This document shows, piece after piece, positions 34,744 to 46,005 of a DNA stretch of 64,000 nucleotides. The stretch comes from Lactarius indigo (lineage: Eukaryota; Basidiomycota; Agaricomycetes; Russulales; Russulaceae): the NCBI GenBank assembly GCA_025766275.1, contig JAFKAC010000009.1, positions 806,001 to 870,000 of the forward strand, written 5' to 3'. Made by a program: the position numbers and the translations under genes. Numbering within the stretch: the stretch's first letter is position 1; every line of letters starts with the position of its first letter. Under the pieces are notes generated by a model, which had not been told where the DNA came from, ran no database searches, and worked only from the letters and a program-made list of their open reading frames with translations.

Positions 34744-37700
34744 ACCCATCAGCCTGGGTGAGGGCTTTAAATTGTAATTCTGTAATCATGACGTGCTTTC
34801 GTTCTCTTCGAATTCCAGTCTCGATTCGCACGAATTACCGAATGGCCAACATAAAAGCATTAGTCGATTCAGGAGCAACCGACAATTTCATGCATCCAAC
34901 TTTCGCGAAAAGGTTGGGTATCGGAACTCAACCCCTCTCCAGACCACGAAAAATCTGGAATATAGACAACACAGAAAATAAAGCTGGGTCCATCACTCAT
35001 TTTACTGACCTGGATATATATGCCAAAGGATATCACAGGACTATGCGCTTCCTCATCACTGACCTTGGAAGTGAAGAAGTTGTCTTAGGATATCCCTGGT
35101 TGGCGACATATGAACCCGCTATCAACTGGCGAGACGCGGTAATACACGAAGAGATCATGCCGGTCGTGATCAGCACACAGGACAGTCTACACCATCACAC
35201 CGTCATTGCAGCTGCGCTTACTGATGACGAAAAAGAGGCAATCATCCTCGACATGGATGAAGATGACATACACCTGTGAGCAACTACGTCTACGGAGCTG
35301 GCTATCCAAGCAAAAACGGAGGAAAAACCTGTAGAACTGCCGGCAGTATACGCAGCCTTCGAGAGGCTCTTCAGCGAAGAGGCGTCTCAACGATTCCCCC
35401 CGGCAAGGCCCTGGGATCACGCCATCGACTTCAAACCTGGCACCCCTTCTGCAATAGACTGCAAAATATACCCGTTAACACAAGAAGAGGAGGGGAAGCT
35501 CAAGGAGTTCCTAGACGAGAAACTCAAGCAAGGATACCTACGACCGTCCATCTCCCCGTACGCCTCATCATTTTTCTTCATTAAAAAGAAGGACGGAAAA
35601 CTACATCCAGTACAGGATTACCGCGTCATTAACTCACACACCATACGCAACCAATACCCGCTCCCTCTCATTCAAGATCTTATCTATGACCTCAGCAACG
35701 CCTATATTTATACAAAACTCGATATTCGCTGGGGGTATAACAATGTCCGCATACGCGACGGTGATCAGGAAAAGGCAGCCTTCAAAACCAAATTTGGTCT
35801 CTTCGAACCGACGGTCATGTTCTTCAGTCTCACTAACTCACCAGCCACCTTCCAAACCATGATGAACCACATCTACCGCGACACCATCGCAAAACATGAA
35901 TTGCGAGGGACAGTCATCCGAGTCTACATGGACGATATTGGGATCGCCACATGGGAAGGCTTCACGTCAGCTGACCATATTGCTGCCGTAACTGATGTTC
36001 TCCACGTTGCCCAGGACCACGATCTTTACTTCAAGCTTGAGAAGTGCCTCTTTCACCAACCGCGGATGGATTACCTGGGGGTAATCCTTGAAAAGGGGGT
36101 AACACGCATGGATCCGGTAAAAGTTCGCGGCATCAAAGACTGGCCAACCCCAACTAGGGTCAGGGACGTACGATCCTTTCTGGGTTTCTGCAACTTTTAC
36201 CGCCTCTTTATCCGCGGTTTCGCAACCCACGCACGGCCATTGAACCAACTCACCCGAAAGGACGCAGAGTGGAAGTGGACAGAAGACGAAGATCGCGCGT
36301 TTAAAACCCTCAAACGCCTCGTCACTGAAGAGCCAGTATTGGCACATCCCAATTTGCAGGACCAATTCGAGTTAGAGGTTGACGCATCCGGATTCGCAGT
36401 AGGTGCCGTACTTCTACAAAAGAAAAATGACGGTCGCAAGCACCCGATAGGATATTACTCAGCCACACTGAACGAAGCCGAACGCAATTACGACATCTAT
36501 GATCTGGAGCTCCTGGCCATCGTCAAGGCCCTTCGACACTGGAGACCTCTGCTTGCAGGATCCCCACACAAAATCAAAATCTTTTCCGATCATCTTAATC
36601 TTCAATACTGGAAGACCCCGCAAAAGATCAGTCGAAGGGTCGCTAGGGAAGTATTGGAACTGATGGAGTACGACTTCGAGATCCACCATATCAAAGGGAA
36701 AAACAATGGCAGGGCGGACGCCCTATCCAGACGACCAGACTACGACCAGGGGGAAGGGGATAACCAAGGTGTAGTGGTCTTAACCCCCGAAATATTCGTA
36801 CGAGCTGCTAATACCGCGCGCGCCCTGGAAATACACCCAATGCTGCAAACACTGAGACGACGGCAGGACCCAAAAATCGTTCAGGGATGGGTTGACGCCC
36901 ACCAGCTGAAGAAGATCGAAGGGGAATGGTACAAGGACGGACGGCTGGTAATCACAGGGCCTATGTCCGCGTACAGGGCCATAATACACGACCACCACGA
37001 CCCCCCTATCCATGGACATCCAGGTATCAGCAGGACTCAACGGATAGTGGAACGACACTACTGGTGGCCACACATCCGTCGAGATGTGTATGAATACGTT
37101 ACGGGATGTGCTGACTGCCAGCGGAATAAAGTCAACACAAGGCCCACGCACGTGCCACTACATCCTATTACTGCAGTGACCGACGCTCCCCCCTTTCACA
37201 CCATCGCGCTGGATTTCATCACTAAATTACCAGCGTCCCAATCCTATGATAGCGTTCTCACCGTTACTGATCACGACTGCAGCAAGGCCTCAATATTTAT
37301 CCCGTGTAACGAAGAAGTCACGGCAGAAGAAACCGCTATTCTGTATGTCAATCACGTGTTTAAACGGTTCGGGCTGCCGCGTAAAATTATCAGCGATCGC
37401 GACCCCCGATTCACGTCCAAGTTCACCAAAGAAGTATGCCGAATCCTGGGCATCAAGCAGAACATCTCGACGGCGTATCACCCACGAACCAATGGACAGT
37501 CAGAACGGACCAATCAGTGGCTAGAACAGTACTTGCGGTTCTGGGCCAACGAGCGTCAAGATAACTGGGCGGCATACCTTCCCATAGCAGAATTCGCTCA
37601 CAACAATTGGCCCCACGAACACACGAAACAATCACCGTTCATGCTACTTATGGGCTACGATCCGATGGCCGATTGGATGGATAAGCCATCCCCTATCCCG

Positions 37701-38645
37701 AACGTTATCACCCGACTCACGCAGCTTAAGGAAGCACGACAGCTGGCCCAGACCCTCATCGAGAAGGCCCAGAATAGCTGGGTGAAACACCGAAACACCC
37801 CGAAATATCAAGTCGGCGACCAAGTGTGGTTAGAAGGGAAACACCTACGAACCAATCAACCTACGGCAAAGCTTGCGGCGTGACGCCACGGTCCTTTCAA
37901 GGTGGTCCAGGTGATGTCCCCATACAATTATCGTCTCGAACTTCCCACGCAGTGGAGCATCCACCCGGTGTTTCACATAGATCTTCTCACGCCATACAAA
38001 AGCACGACCATACATGGCGAAAACTTCCCTCAACCACCACCGGATCTTGTGGAGGGAGAAGAGGAATATGAAGTCGAGGCCGTTCTGGACTCACGGCATA
38101 CCGGCCGCCAAAGGAAACTTCAATACCTCATCAAATGGAAGGGGTACCCTGATTTGGAGAATCAGTGGGTCGATAAGGATGACGTCTTCGCTCCAGAAGC
38201 AATAGAGGTGTACCAAGCGGTCCGGACAGCAACACGAAGACTTAAAAGCGAGACCAAAGGGGGTCAGGGAGAGTATCGTTCCTACCTTCGATCCACTTCC
38301 ACGTCTATGCCCACCTCTCCTCTTAGACATGTCACCACGGCGATCCTCCTCGACCAAGTCGCGCAAGACGCCGCCGCCATCATCCAAGATGACGAAGAAA
38401 CCGTGGTTCCAACGGTCCAGCTCACTCCGTACACACCTACAAACGTGCGAACGGGGCATATCACTGCTCAAGAATGGGCTGGCCTCCTACAGAGGTTCCC
38501 AGACCCCACGCACCAGCCCAGCGACGAGCAGCAGCATGCCGTCGCTCACATCTTCCGAGACGACAGCGGGGCACGGGAACCCATCGCAATCATCCCCCCA
38601 GACGACACTCTTATCGGTATTAGGGGAGTTTTCCCGACCGATTGA
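34729..38645 (+). pseudogene. Element A pol (PR-RT-RH-IN-chromodomain), two TGA stops
   Basis: Begins -1 to gag at TTTTC (34728-34732), reading RGFSERLNPSAWVRAL. Protease DSGAT; reverse transcriptase with YMDD (in VIRVYMDDIGIA); RNase H starting EVDASGFAVGAVL; integrase zinc domain (HPGISRTQ to CADCQ) and catalytic core with ISDRDPRF and TNGQSERTN; chromodomain LQYLIKWKGYPDLENQW near 38120-38170; then about 130 residues of unrecognised tail. In-frame TGA at 35277-35279 and 37881-37883; otherwise open. Element C shows the second should be a basic residue. Confidence 0.9.
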
Positions 38646-38771
38646 TCTAACGAAGGACCGGGAGGAGACGGAAGCGGAGGAGGCTTGGCGGAAGATGGCT
38701 CAGGAGTGGGCCAGAGAACAGTTGAGGTTGGCGCAGGAGAGATTGAGCGAGTTGCGGCAGCGCAGGCAGCG

Positions 38772-39461
38772 ATGCCGGACCAAGCTGACCATGACGACGG
38801 AGATTACTACCCGGTCAGCCACCCCCTCCTTCGAACGAACCGCGACTCTGCTGATCCCGGAATCACCCCGTGGCTCTTGCACACCGACGGAACCCCCATG
38901 TCTCGAGGACGTGTGCGACTGCCCGGCGTCGCATTACACACCACCATTACGCGCGACGACGACCCCGCGCAGGTCCTCGCGCCTGAAGGGTTCCGGGCGA
39001 ATCGACAGCCCCATTATGTTCACTTCCCCATCACCGGGCCGGACGGAGTAGAGTTGCAGGCGAGTCATGTGCAGATTGTCGGAGGTGCGAATCCCTTCAT
39101 CCTGGGAGTTATCCTGGGATCCCCCTATCTCTACGGCAAACCCCTTTACGCCACCCCTCACCTCTCGGCTGCGAATCGCGCCTTCATCGCCCACGAGGAT
39201 CTTGTAATCCTCGCCGCCGACAAACTTACGGACCGCGCACTTAACCGCATAGGGGATGAATCCCTGGTTGCGGAGGTAACGCGGTACCGCGCCGCAGCCC
39301 ACAAGGAGTTGCGCTTACAAGCACGTATCCGTCAACTCCGCAGTATGGTTCTTGTCGCCCGAGACGACAAGATGGACTGCGTGTACCGCTTGGAGTGGGC
39401 GGACGTGTTCCGACGTATCGAAGACGAGCAGCGTGAGTGGATCGCACGGGACTTCCAGTGA
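38772..39461 (+). CDS. Element A ORF3, unidentified protein
   Basis: Open frame of 229 codons between the pol stop and the 3' LTR, same strand, from ATG 38772; the frame is open further upstream to about 38685. No known domain recognised. The C-terminal half is helical and charged. It shares a spaced pattern with ORF3 of element C: a DRAL box, then an AEV box followed by RYR (RFR in C), with similar spacing. This suggests a conserved third gene of this retrotransposon lineage. The frame has stayed open although gag and pol carry stops. Confidence 0.6.
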   Translation: MPDQADHDDGDYYPVSHPLLRTNRDSADPGITPWLLHTDGTPMSRGRVRLPGVALHTTITRDDDPAQVLAPEGFRANRQPHYVHFPITGPDGVELQASHVQIVGGANPFILGVILGSPYLYGKPLYATPHLSAANRAFIAHEDLVILAADKLTDRALNRIGDESLVAEVTRYRAAAHKELRLQARIRQLRSMVLVARDDKMDCVYRLEWADVFRRIEDEQREWIARDFQ

Positions 39462-39491
39462 GTCTGGGGTCTCACACTGAAAAGGGGGTGA

Positions 39492-39939
39492 TGTCACGTT
39501 TCTGCATTTGGACCCTTACTGTACCGGTTGTGACTACGGCGGTAAGGTAGATTAGTCACGGACTCGGGGTTTACGAAGGAGTTAAGTGTTTGGAGATGAC
39601 TCGATCCTAGTACAGGTAGTAGTGGTATTAGGATAGAGGTACTTACGCGATACGTTGGACGCTACATTACGGTGACTCATAGCAGCGCTTGAAAGCCTGC
39701 TCTTCTTGTATTTAAGGGTAGTTGCGAAGACCAAGATACGCCATCTTGGTCTTCTTCAATCGTCACTTCTTGTCTCATCCGCTATCCGCCTCTACCAGAG
39801 CTAGAGTGCCGTCGAATCACAGTGTCTTTGAACATCTGTCAGAACCGCCTTCGTGCCATACGCTTTATGCGTGACCAGCCAAGTCAAAGAGTCGCCTTTA
39901 TCCCAGCTCAAGTCGAGCTAACGCTGTGACGGCGTTACA
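39492..39939 (+). repeat. Element A 3' LTR
   Basis: 448 bp, TGTCACG to GTTACA, followed by the CCGAT duplication. Confidence 0.93.
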
Positions 39940-40202
39940 CCGATCCAGACACCACTTCCGCAGCGTGCATTTCCTTTCCCATTGTTGAAGCAGGCTCCAT
40001 CGGTGTATATCGTGATCCTGGGGTGATTGAGCGTGATTCCCATGGTGTAATGGCGCGTTGCGGGGTGCAGGGAGATTTGGATGGGTCCGTGAAGACTCTG
40101 AAGCACTCTGCTAGGTTGTTTTTGCAGGTGATCGTTGGGTCGAAGAGGATCTCTCCGTTCTCTTCTCATGCGGTTTTGTTCTGTTCTTTCCTTCTCTTGG
40201 TG
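39940..40202 (-). pseudogene. LINE ORF2, RNase H N-terminal part
   Basis: Minus-strand open frame carrying the first RNase H catalytic Asp in ITIYTDGACFNNGKG, then CGSGVWIG, where element A interrupts. It continues in frame at 24264. The 5' truncation point is at about 40202, against the right target duplication. Confidence 0.85.
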
Positions 40203-40216
40203 ACCGGGTGATTATT
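40203..40216. repeat. LINE target-site duplication, right copy
   Basis: accgggtgattatt, identical to 22800-22813. Confidence 0.88.
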
Positions 40217-40254
40217 GTCTTCCACTGCTGGTGAGTACCCTGGAGTTTGCATCA

Positions 40255-40279
40255 CATCAGCAAGACACAATCTTACTAG
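40255..40279 (+). repeat. Plavaka element left terminal inverted repeat
   Basis: CATCAGCAAGAC followed by a divergent block and TTACTAG; paired with 53434-53458. Confidence 0.75.
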
Positions 40280-40530
40280 ACGTTCCTATTGCGACTAAAA
40301 TGACTAGATTTACCTAGCGTTACTAGCACTTGTCATTCTAGTAACACTAGAGATCTTGAGGGTATTCTAGTATTTATAGTAAGCGTTCTAGTATTTATAG
40401 TAAGAATTCTAGTAATACTAGTTTCACGGTCTATTGCTATGTAACTTTAGAGTTTCTAGTAATTCTGTTTTAAACTCTAGCCACGCTAGGCCACGCTAGT
40501 AATATTACGATCTATCACTAGCTGTCACTA
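40273..40530. repeat. CTAG-rich left subterminal region
   Basis: At least 15 CTAG tetramers in about 250 bp, including a tandem 20-bp unit (ttctagtatttatagtaag, near 40372-40412). Comparable CTAG-rich repeats lie just inside the right end. Such subterminal arrays often bind transposase in CACTA-like elements (inference). Confidence 0.75.
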
Positions 40531-40929
40531 GCTCAGCTACCTTGCCGCCCATAACTTTGGCCTTGTCATTGATGCTCTCCAATTTACTGTCAACTACTCT
40601 CACGTCATCGTGGACAATGTGTGTGACCTTCAGGACCTCTACAGGCACATGCCCATCGCATCTTATTCCATGGGACATGTTTACACCCTCACATAAACCG
40701 CGCTATAGTGGTGACTTCATCTTGACTGTGCGCCTCCCTTCAACGTTGTCGTTACCACCGGAACAACTTATATATGAAGGACCATGTAAGCACTCTAAGA
40801 AAGAAGCTAAGTGAGCCGTTGTGTTCAAAGCCGTCAATGTATTACATTCGTTGGGGATCTTCGACAATCACCTATTTCTGGCTCACTGGAAGGAAGATCT
40901 AGAAATTGATGGGAATCAAAATCAGGCAG

Positions 40930-42180
40930 GCAATGTGACATACATCCCCGAATAATTTCATGGAAGAGCTTGAAATCAACATACGTGCCACGGCATGATC
41001 GGCGCCAGATGGGGAAAGGATGTTTTGGTTGAAGGTGACAGCAGCGTAGTAGCGTGTGTGTGCACGCCAAAAGTTTCTTTCTCGCTTCGGTGTTGGTTTA
41101 GGGTTGTCCTTGAATCGGATGTGAGTGGTTGGCTTTGCACAGGAACCAGTAGGGAGTGAAGATGGCGGAGTCAGACACATGATATGTGGAGTTGTACCGC
41201 GAATGAGCACAGCTCTCATGAGGGATGTTCTTGCAGAAATGGCGCTTTCTAGGTCGCCCTGGTAGGTCGTGAATTTGAGAAAACGAATCGTGATACAGAA
41301 AAAGACGGCACACAAGCTTGTTCACAAGTAACCGTAGCAAAGTTTGCTCCTGCTCCAGATTAGAACAGAGAAGAGTGGGGATCAAGGTGAGCGACTGGGT
41401 GCGGGCATATGGCAGAGGATCCGAAGAAAAGGTCTGTGGGATGAGGTAATGAGGGGTGGATGGGGAAAAAGAAATGCAACAGCACCTCGAGGATCTGAAG
41501 GTACTAGTAGGAGAAGAAGAACTTCTCCAACCAGTCTTCAAAGTACCAGACGATGAAGCGCCGATCTCTTACGTCTGTGGGAAGGAGTGGCTGGTCGCGG
41601 AAATACCTGGATCATCGAGTATCATTCAACGTGTGTATGTGTAGAGTGGATGGGGGACGAAGGAAACGCACTTGAATTTTCGATTAGGAGCGCCACCTCC
41701 AATCCACCAGTCCGTGATTGCCCTTGCAGCTTTGGGCCGCTCCTCCTTCCCTCAGGCTGCCGTATTGCCCCTACCCTTCTCCCCATCCTGAGAAACACTC
41801 ATACCACGTCTCCTCTTCTCTGCCAGACTCTTCAATGCCTCCAGCGCTCTGATGTTACGCAAAGGCGCTCCTTGAGCCATGAGTGTGAGGGTACTAAGCC
41901 GATCACTGAGGGTACCGCCTGTGAGGACATTGCGAAGGAATGATTGATCTGATACGGAGCCGCTCGAAGCGTTCAGGAAAGTGGAAAAATTTGCCAGTTC
42001 GGAAGCATGCAGAGAGGAAGCGTTGTTGAGTAATGTTGCAGTGTGATATGCAGATTGGGAAAGTACAGGCTCGGAGGTGGGGCGAAGACGGTGAAGAAAA
42101 TCGTACCAATCAGGCATCGGAGGGACGAGTAAATTGGTCTTTGATGACAAAGCAGCTAGGACTATCGTCGAGTCTGTCAA
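40930..42180 (-). pseudogene. NOC1/MAK21 (CBF-domain ribosome biogenesis) gene fragment, introns retained
   Basis: Minus-strand pieces match the first part of Noc1/Mak21, a 60S pre-ribosome assembly factor. Exon a 42180-41672 holds LTGGTLSDRLSTLTLMAQG and RAITDWWIGGGAPNRKFK; exon b 41606-41486 holds YFRDQPLLP and IVWYFEDWLEKFFFS; exon c 41433-41314 holds DPLPYARTQSLTLIPTLL and LLRLLVNKL; exon d starts 41258 (GDLESAISARTS); TRYYAAVTFNQNILSPS follows near 41060. The introns still have GT and AG ends and join in frame, so capture was from genomic DNA, not mRNA. A TGA (41752-41754) and a TAG within a TACTAGTAC insertion (41504-41506) disable it. The N-terminus and the C-terminal half are missing. 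It lies inside the Plavaka element. Confidence 0.82.
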
Positions 42181-45100
42181 AACATGGATTCTCCCAAACC
42201 CTACCTACTTCTCTCTTCTGTCTGCGGAGAACGCATTGCTGGGGTACGCGTGTGACCCCAACCACACTGAGGACATGACGCCCCAGGTTAGCGTGAATGC
42301 CGAAATTAATAAGCGGTGCCCGCGGTGTAAGGACACTACTTAGTAAGAGGTCCGGGTGGGTTCCAAGGAAGAATGTGTTTCAACTCCAAGACGATGGGAC
42401 AATGGAGAAGAGAGCCTAAGGAAGGCCGAGGGGCCAAGGGTCCGAGGGGAACATGAGAAGAAGTAAGCGGAGACATAAAAAAAAAGTATAGACAAGACGT
42501 GAAGACAATAAGGTGAAGCGAGATAACATCGGCGTCTGAGCATAGTATGCCTTGTCCAGTGGTACACCACAACATGTTCGAATATGTGTTGTCGCAGATG
42601 ATCTTGGACGTTAGCATGAATGCCCAAATCCTAGGGCCAGGGAGTAGGGCAAGCAGTAGGTGCCAGTGTGACAGTCATCAGTTTCGCAGATGTTGACAAG
42701 TAGATGCCCAAAGCGCAACTTGACTCGCCTAGCGTCGAAACTGGGGGAGTGCTGCTGGCCAGCTGGGATTTTCCGAATTGAATGTAAGCGCACATCGGAC
42801 CCTGTGGAAGTGAAAGCCGTGACAGGGGAAGTGCGATGTCCAAGCTCAGACTGCATGCCCCCGGTAGACTAATAGGGAAAGACATGAGAACGAGTAAAGA
42901 CGCAGGGAAATTGGTGTCTTTATTGAGTGCAAGTCCGGGTCCTATATACGTCGAGTACCAGTAAGTAAGGGCGGCATCATCAAAAATGCTAAGTCAAAAT
43001 TTGGTGGAGCGGTAGGGCAAGTGGGGGAAAGTAAAACGAGAGTGTCCTGCAGGTAGTGACAAAGTCCAAAAGACGGAGGGTTGGGGGGGTAAGACTGACT
43101 TGAACGTAACGCTTGGCACAAACTGAACTGAGAGAAATGAAACAGGAGTACCGTGATGTAGCGTAGGTAAGGAGAGAACACGGAGAAAAACTACTAGTAG
43201 TAGGTGGAGTCCGAGAGAAATTGTAAGAAGGGAGAATGAAGCACGGCAAAAGGGCCAGTGCAAGTCAGCATTGACAAGGTACACGATGCCGCGCATCCCG
43301 GGAAAGAGACACAAGTTGGTGTCGAGTCTGTTGACACCATGCACTGAGAGAAGTGACGTGATAAGAGTTTCGAAAAATTTCAAGAAGATTCGGGCACACC
43401 TTTGTCCGAGTCTATGGGCTTGGGAACTTCGGCGAAAGTCAGATCCGAGTCTTGGTTCCATCCAAAATCCAAGATGGAACAGCGCATAAAGACACCGCTG
43501 GCGGCCTCACTCCATGGCCCATCTCGGATGTAGATAAATTGAATACGTTATCTGGGTTGCTAGAGGATGACCGGTCACGGAAGTAGTCCCGACTGTTCAA
43601 TCTGAATGTGGACTCAGTTAGAAGTCAAACCTGATAATATGCCAATGGACTCCTCACCGGGCAAGCAAGGAGTTTGCGTAGCCTATGGAACGATATCAGT
43701 TGATCATCTCTGCGCCTGAGACTGTTGTAAACGTACAGCTACTCATCACACAGAAAAATCCCAGCCACGTCAGAGAGGAGGGCGAAACCACGAACTGGTA
43801 ATAAAATAAGAAAATTTAAAACATAATATTGCAGTGGAAATGTCTTACACTGATCATCACGGCGGTACCAAGGGTGCTAATTATGTTATTTTTGGGTCAT
43901 TGACGGACGAGATTGAGGAAGGAACTCACCCTGTTAGTAAACCGGAAGTGATACTGTAGGCCATCAATGTCATAACAACGGAATCTGTTCTGTGCATGGA
44001 CACTGGCATCAGCTACGTTCATGGCACAACATCAAAGGGGTAGGTTTGCCTTGCGAACCCGGTCCTCTGGCGGTAGAGGGACCAGCACATCACCACGGCA
44101 ACTAACAAGTCCGCCAGAACGCCTGCGGTCATTCCTGCACACAAAATCCACTGACGAGTTGTTAGTGTACGTGAACGTGGTATGGGTCGGAACATACAGT
44201 CAAGGAGTGAGAGTGAAAACCGGAAAACTGCCTGATGGCAGCCCTAAAAATGGGTTTCAATTTGTTTGATATGCCAAAGGAAAAACTATACTTACTCTTT
44301 GACGGTGAAAACTAGCAAGCAAAGTTTAGAAATCATTCATGGGCGGGACAGTGAACGCAGAGCCAGCAACTCACAAATTCCCAAGACTACAAAGCCGCAG
44401 GGAAAAAAATTACGGATGCACCGCCCATGGGGAAATAAGAGCACTTACAGGAGGAAATAGCCACCAACACCACCTGCGAAACCACCTTCAGAGACGCTTC
44501 ATTAAGTCAACCACAATAACTTACAATGAGAATCGGGCAGATAATATCTTGGCTCACTGATATAAAATCAAATTGTGGCTTGGGAGTGCAGTAAACGACA
44601 AGAGGACAAAGACATACCAATGTAGACTCGTCTTGCATAAAACCTATGCTGCATTAGGACCGATCGTAAGTCAGAGACAGAGCACAAACGACAAACAACT
44701 CTACGGAAGCGCCAACGATGATCTATGGGAGTCTTCAATAAGTACGTGACATCACTGAATGAATAACATACACTCATAATGATCTGTGACTACATGGAGT
44801 GGCCGTGACATCGGACATTGCGTGAGTGGTTATGGAGGTAAAACTGTTCGGGGTTGCGTACATCCAGGGCCCTGCAGTGCGAATCAGACACGACCCAGCT
44901 GCCTAAACGTGATTGACTCACCACATACTGTCCTCCAGGCTTTCGATGTTGCCAAAATTCAGGATTAGATACCTACTATAGTGAGCAGGAGGAGGGTGTG
45001 TGTGTTTTCCGTCTCACCAGTAGACCACATAGGCGCACATAATTGTGCGTAAGGCATCCATGAATCTAGTAAGAAATTGAGACTTGGGCGAGGCGAAGTG

Positions 45101-46005
45101 GAACTCGAGCAGCGTTACGCACGTTACGAATGCAACGAAGAACTTGAGCCACTTTGAGTCTCTATTCCAATATTTCCTGGGGCTGGTCAGTTCATTGCAT
45201 CCGGAGACAAGGACTAGTACTTACCAGAAGTATATCAATCTGCAAGAATAGAGAATTTGTCAAGTCAGTGCGAGAAAGGAGAACACGTTTTCTCAAACTC
45301 ACGTCTGCACAATTGTCAAACCAAAGAGCCTACCAGTTTGTTAGCTCAGGAAAAATATAATTGTAAGGAAGTGCTGAAGCAGCACTCACATAATACTGAT
45401 GAGCAGCCCGGTAAAAGCCACCCCAAAGGGATTCCGGATGTCAGCCTGAGTTACAGAAAAGCCAGACATGTCACGGGGATGTGCTTTCGAAAGATATTAC
45501 CCCGTCCGAAAAATAGCAGGGGAGGCTTGAGGGGAGGGCTAGGGGGAAAGGCAAAGGGCTGGGTGCGAACGTGAGGAGACAACTTGAATCATTTCATCGG
45601 CAGAAATAAGCTGTATGCTCGCAGGGTCGGTAGTAGTAAGAAGAGTCAGGCTAAGCGAAGGAAAAATCTGATGCGACGCCTGAGTGGGAGCTGCCCGGTG
45701 TGACCACCATTCCGGTCGATTCGGCATAACTTGTCGTGGCAAACATGCCAGTGACGTCAGCCCGAGAGTCATGGAGAGCCAGATCAAGATCAAAGCCTCG
45801 AGATCTACCATCTCATTACTCCGATTACCAATCATAATCTTGATATCCAATCGGCCAACCCTTGTACGTGTACTCTCATTTGCAACGTTACAGTAAACGC
45901 TAGGACCCCTCAATGACTGCAGCGGTGCAGCCTGAGGGACGGTTATTCTCTCAAGTATTTCTTATGAATTTGTTGGCTTTCCATGTGTGAAGTATCCCAC
46001 TTTCC
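42181..46005. other. Plavaka interior without recognised genes
   Basis: 3.8 kb before the transposase start. Several minus-strand frames (for example around 42994-43461) are open but show no family motifs. It may hold other captured or decayed host sequence. The last part presumably contains the transposase promoter. Confidence 0.45.

Larger units (their letters stand above)
24265..39939 (+). mobile_element. Ty3-type LTR retrotransposon A (chromodomain), inactive, split by element B
   Basis: Flanked by the 5-bp duplication CCGAT (24260-24264 and 39940-39944). LTRs are 448 bp, start TGTCACG and end GTTACA. Net length about 7.7 kb once element B is removed. Order gag, protease, reverse transcriptase, RNase H, integrase, chromodomain, then an extra ORF3. 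At least four in-frame TGA codons and the nested insertion inactivate it. A purine tract (aaagggggtga, 39481-39491) abuts the 3' LTR. Confidence 0.93.
22814..40202 (-). mobile_element. 5'-truncated LINE, split by a nested LTR element
   Basis: Non-LTR retrotransposon on the minus strand. Its 3' end is the 29-T run at 22812-22840, and 14-bp target duplications (22800-22813 and 40203-40216) flank the whole. Removing Ty3 element A (24265-39939 plus one CCGAT copy) leaves about 1.7 kb: 3' region, the C-terminal domain and the RNase H domain, with the 5' end lost between reverse transcriptase and RNase H. This is the usual outcome of aborted target-primed reverse transcription. Confidence 0.88.

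Noticed and set aside
40263..40530. CRISPR-like repeat impression from the CTAG-rich tract
   Set aside because: Spacing is irregular, the motif is 4 bp, and the organism is a eukaryote; it is a transposon subterminal region.
42994..43461. 155-codon minus-strand frame considered as more of NOC1
   Set aside because: It lies on the wrong side of the fragment for the gene's order, and no NOC1 block could be matched.
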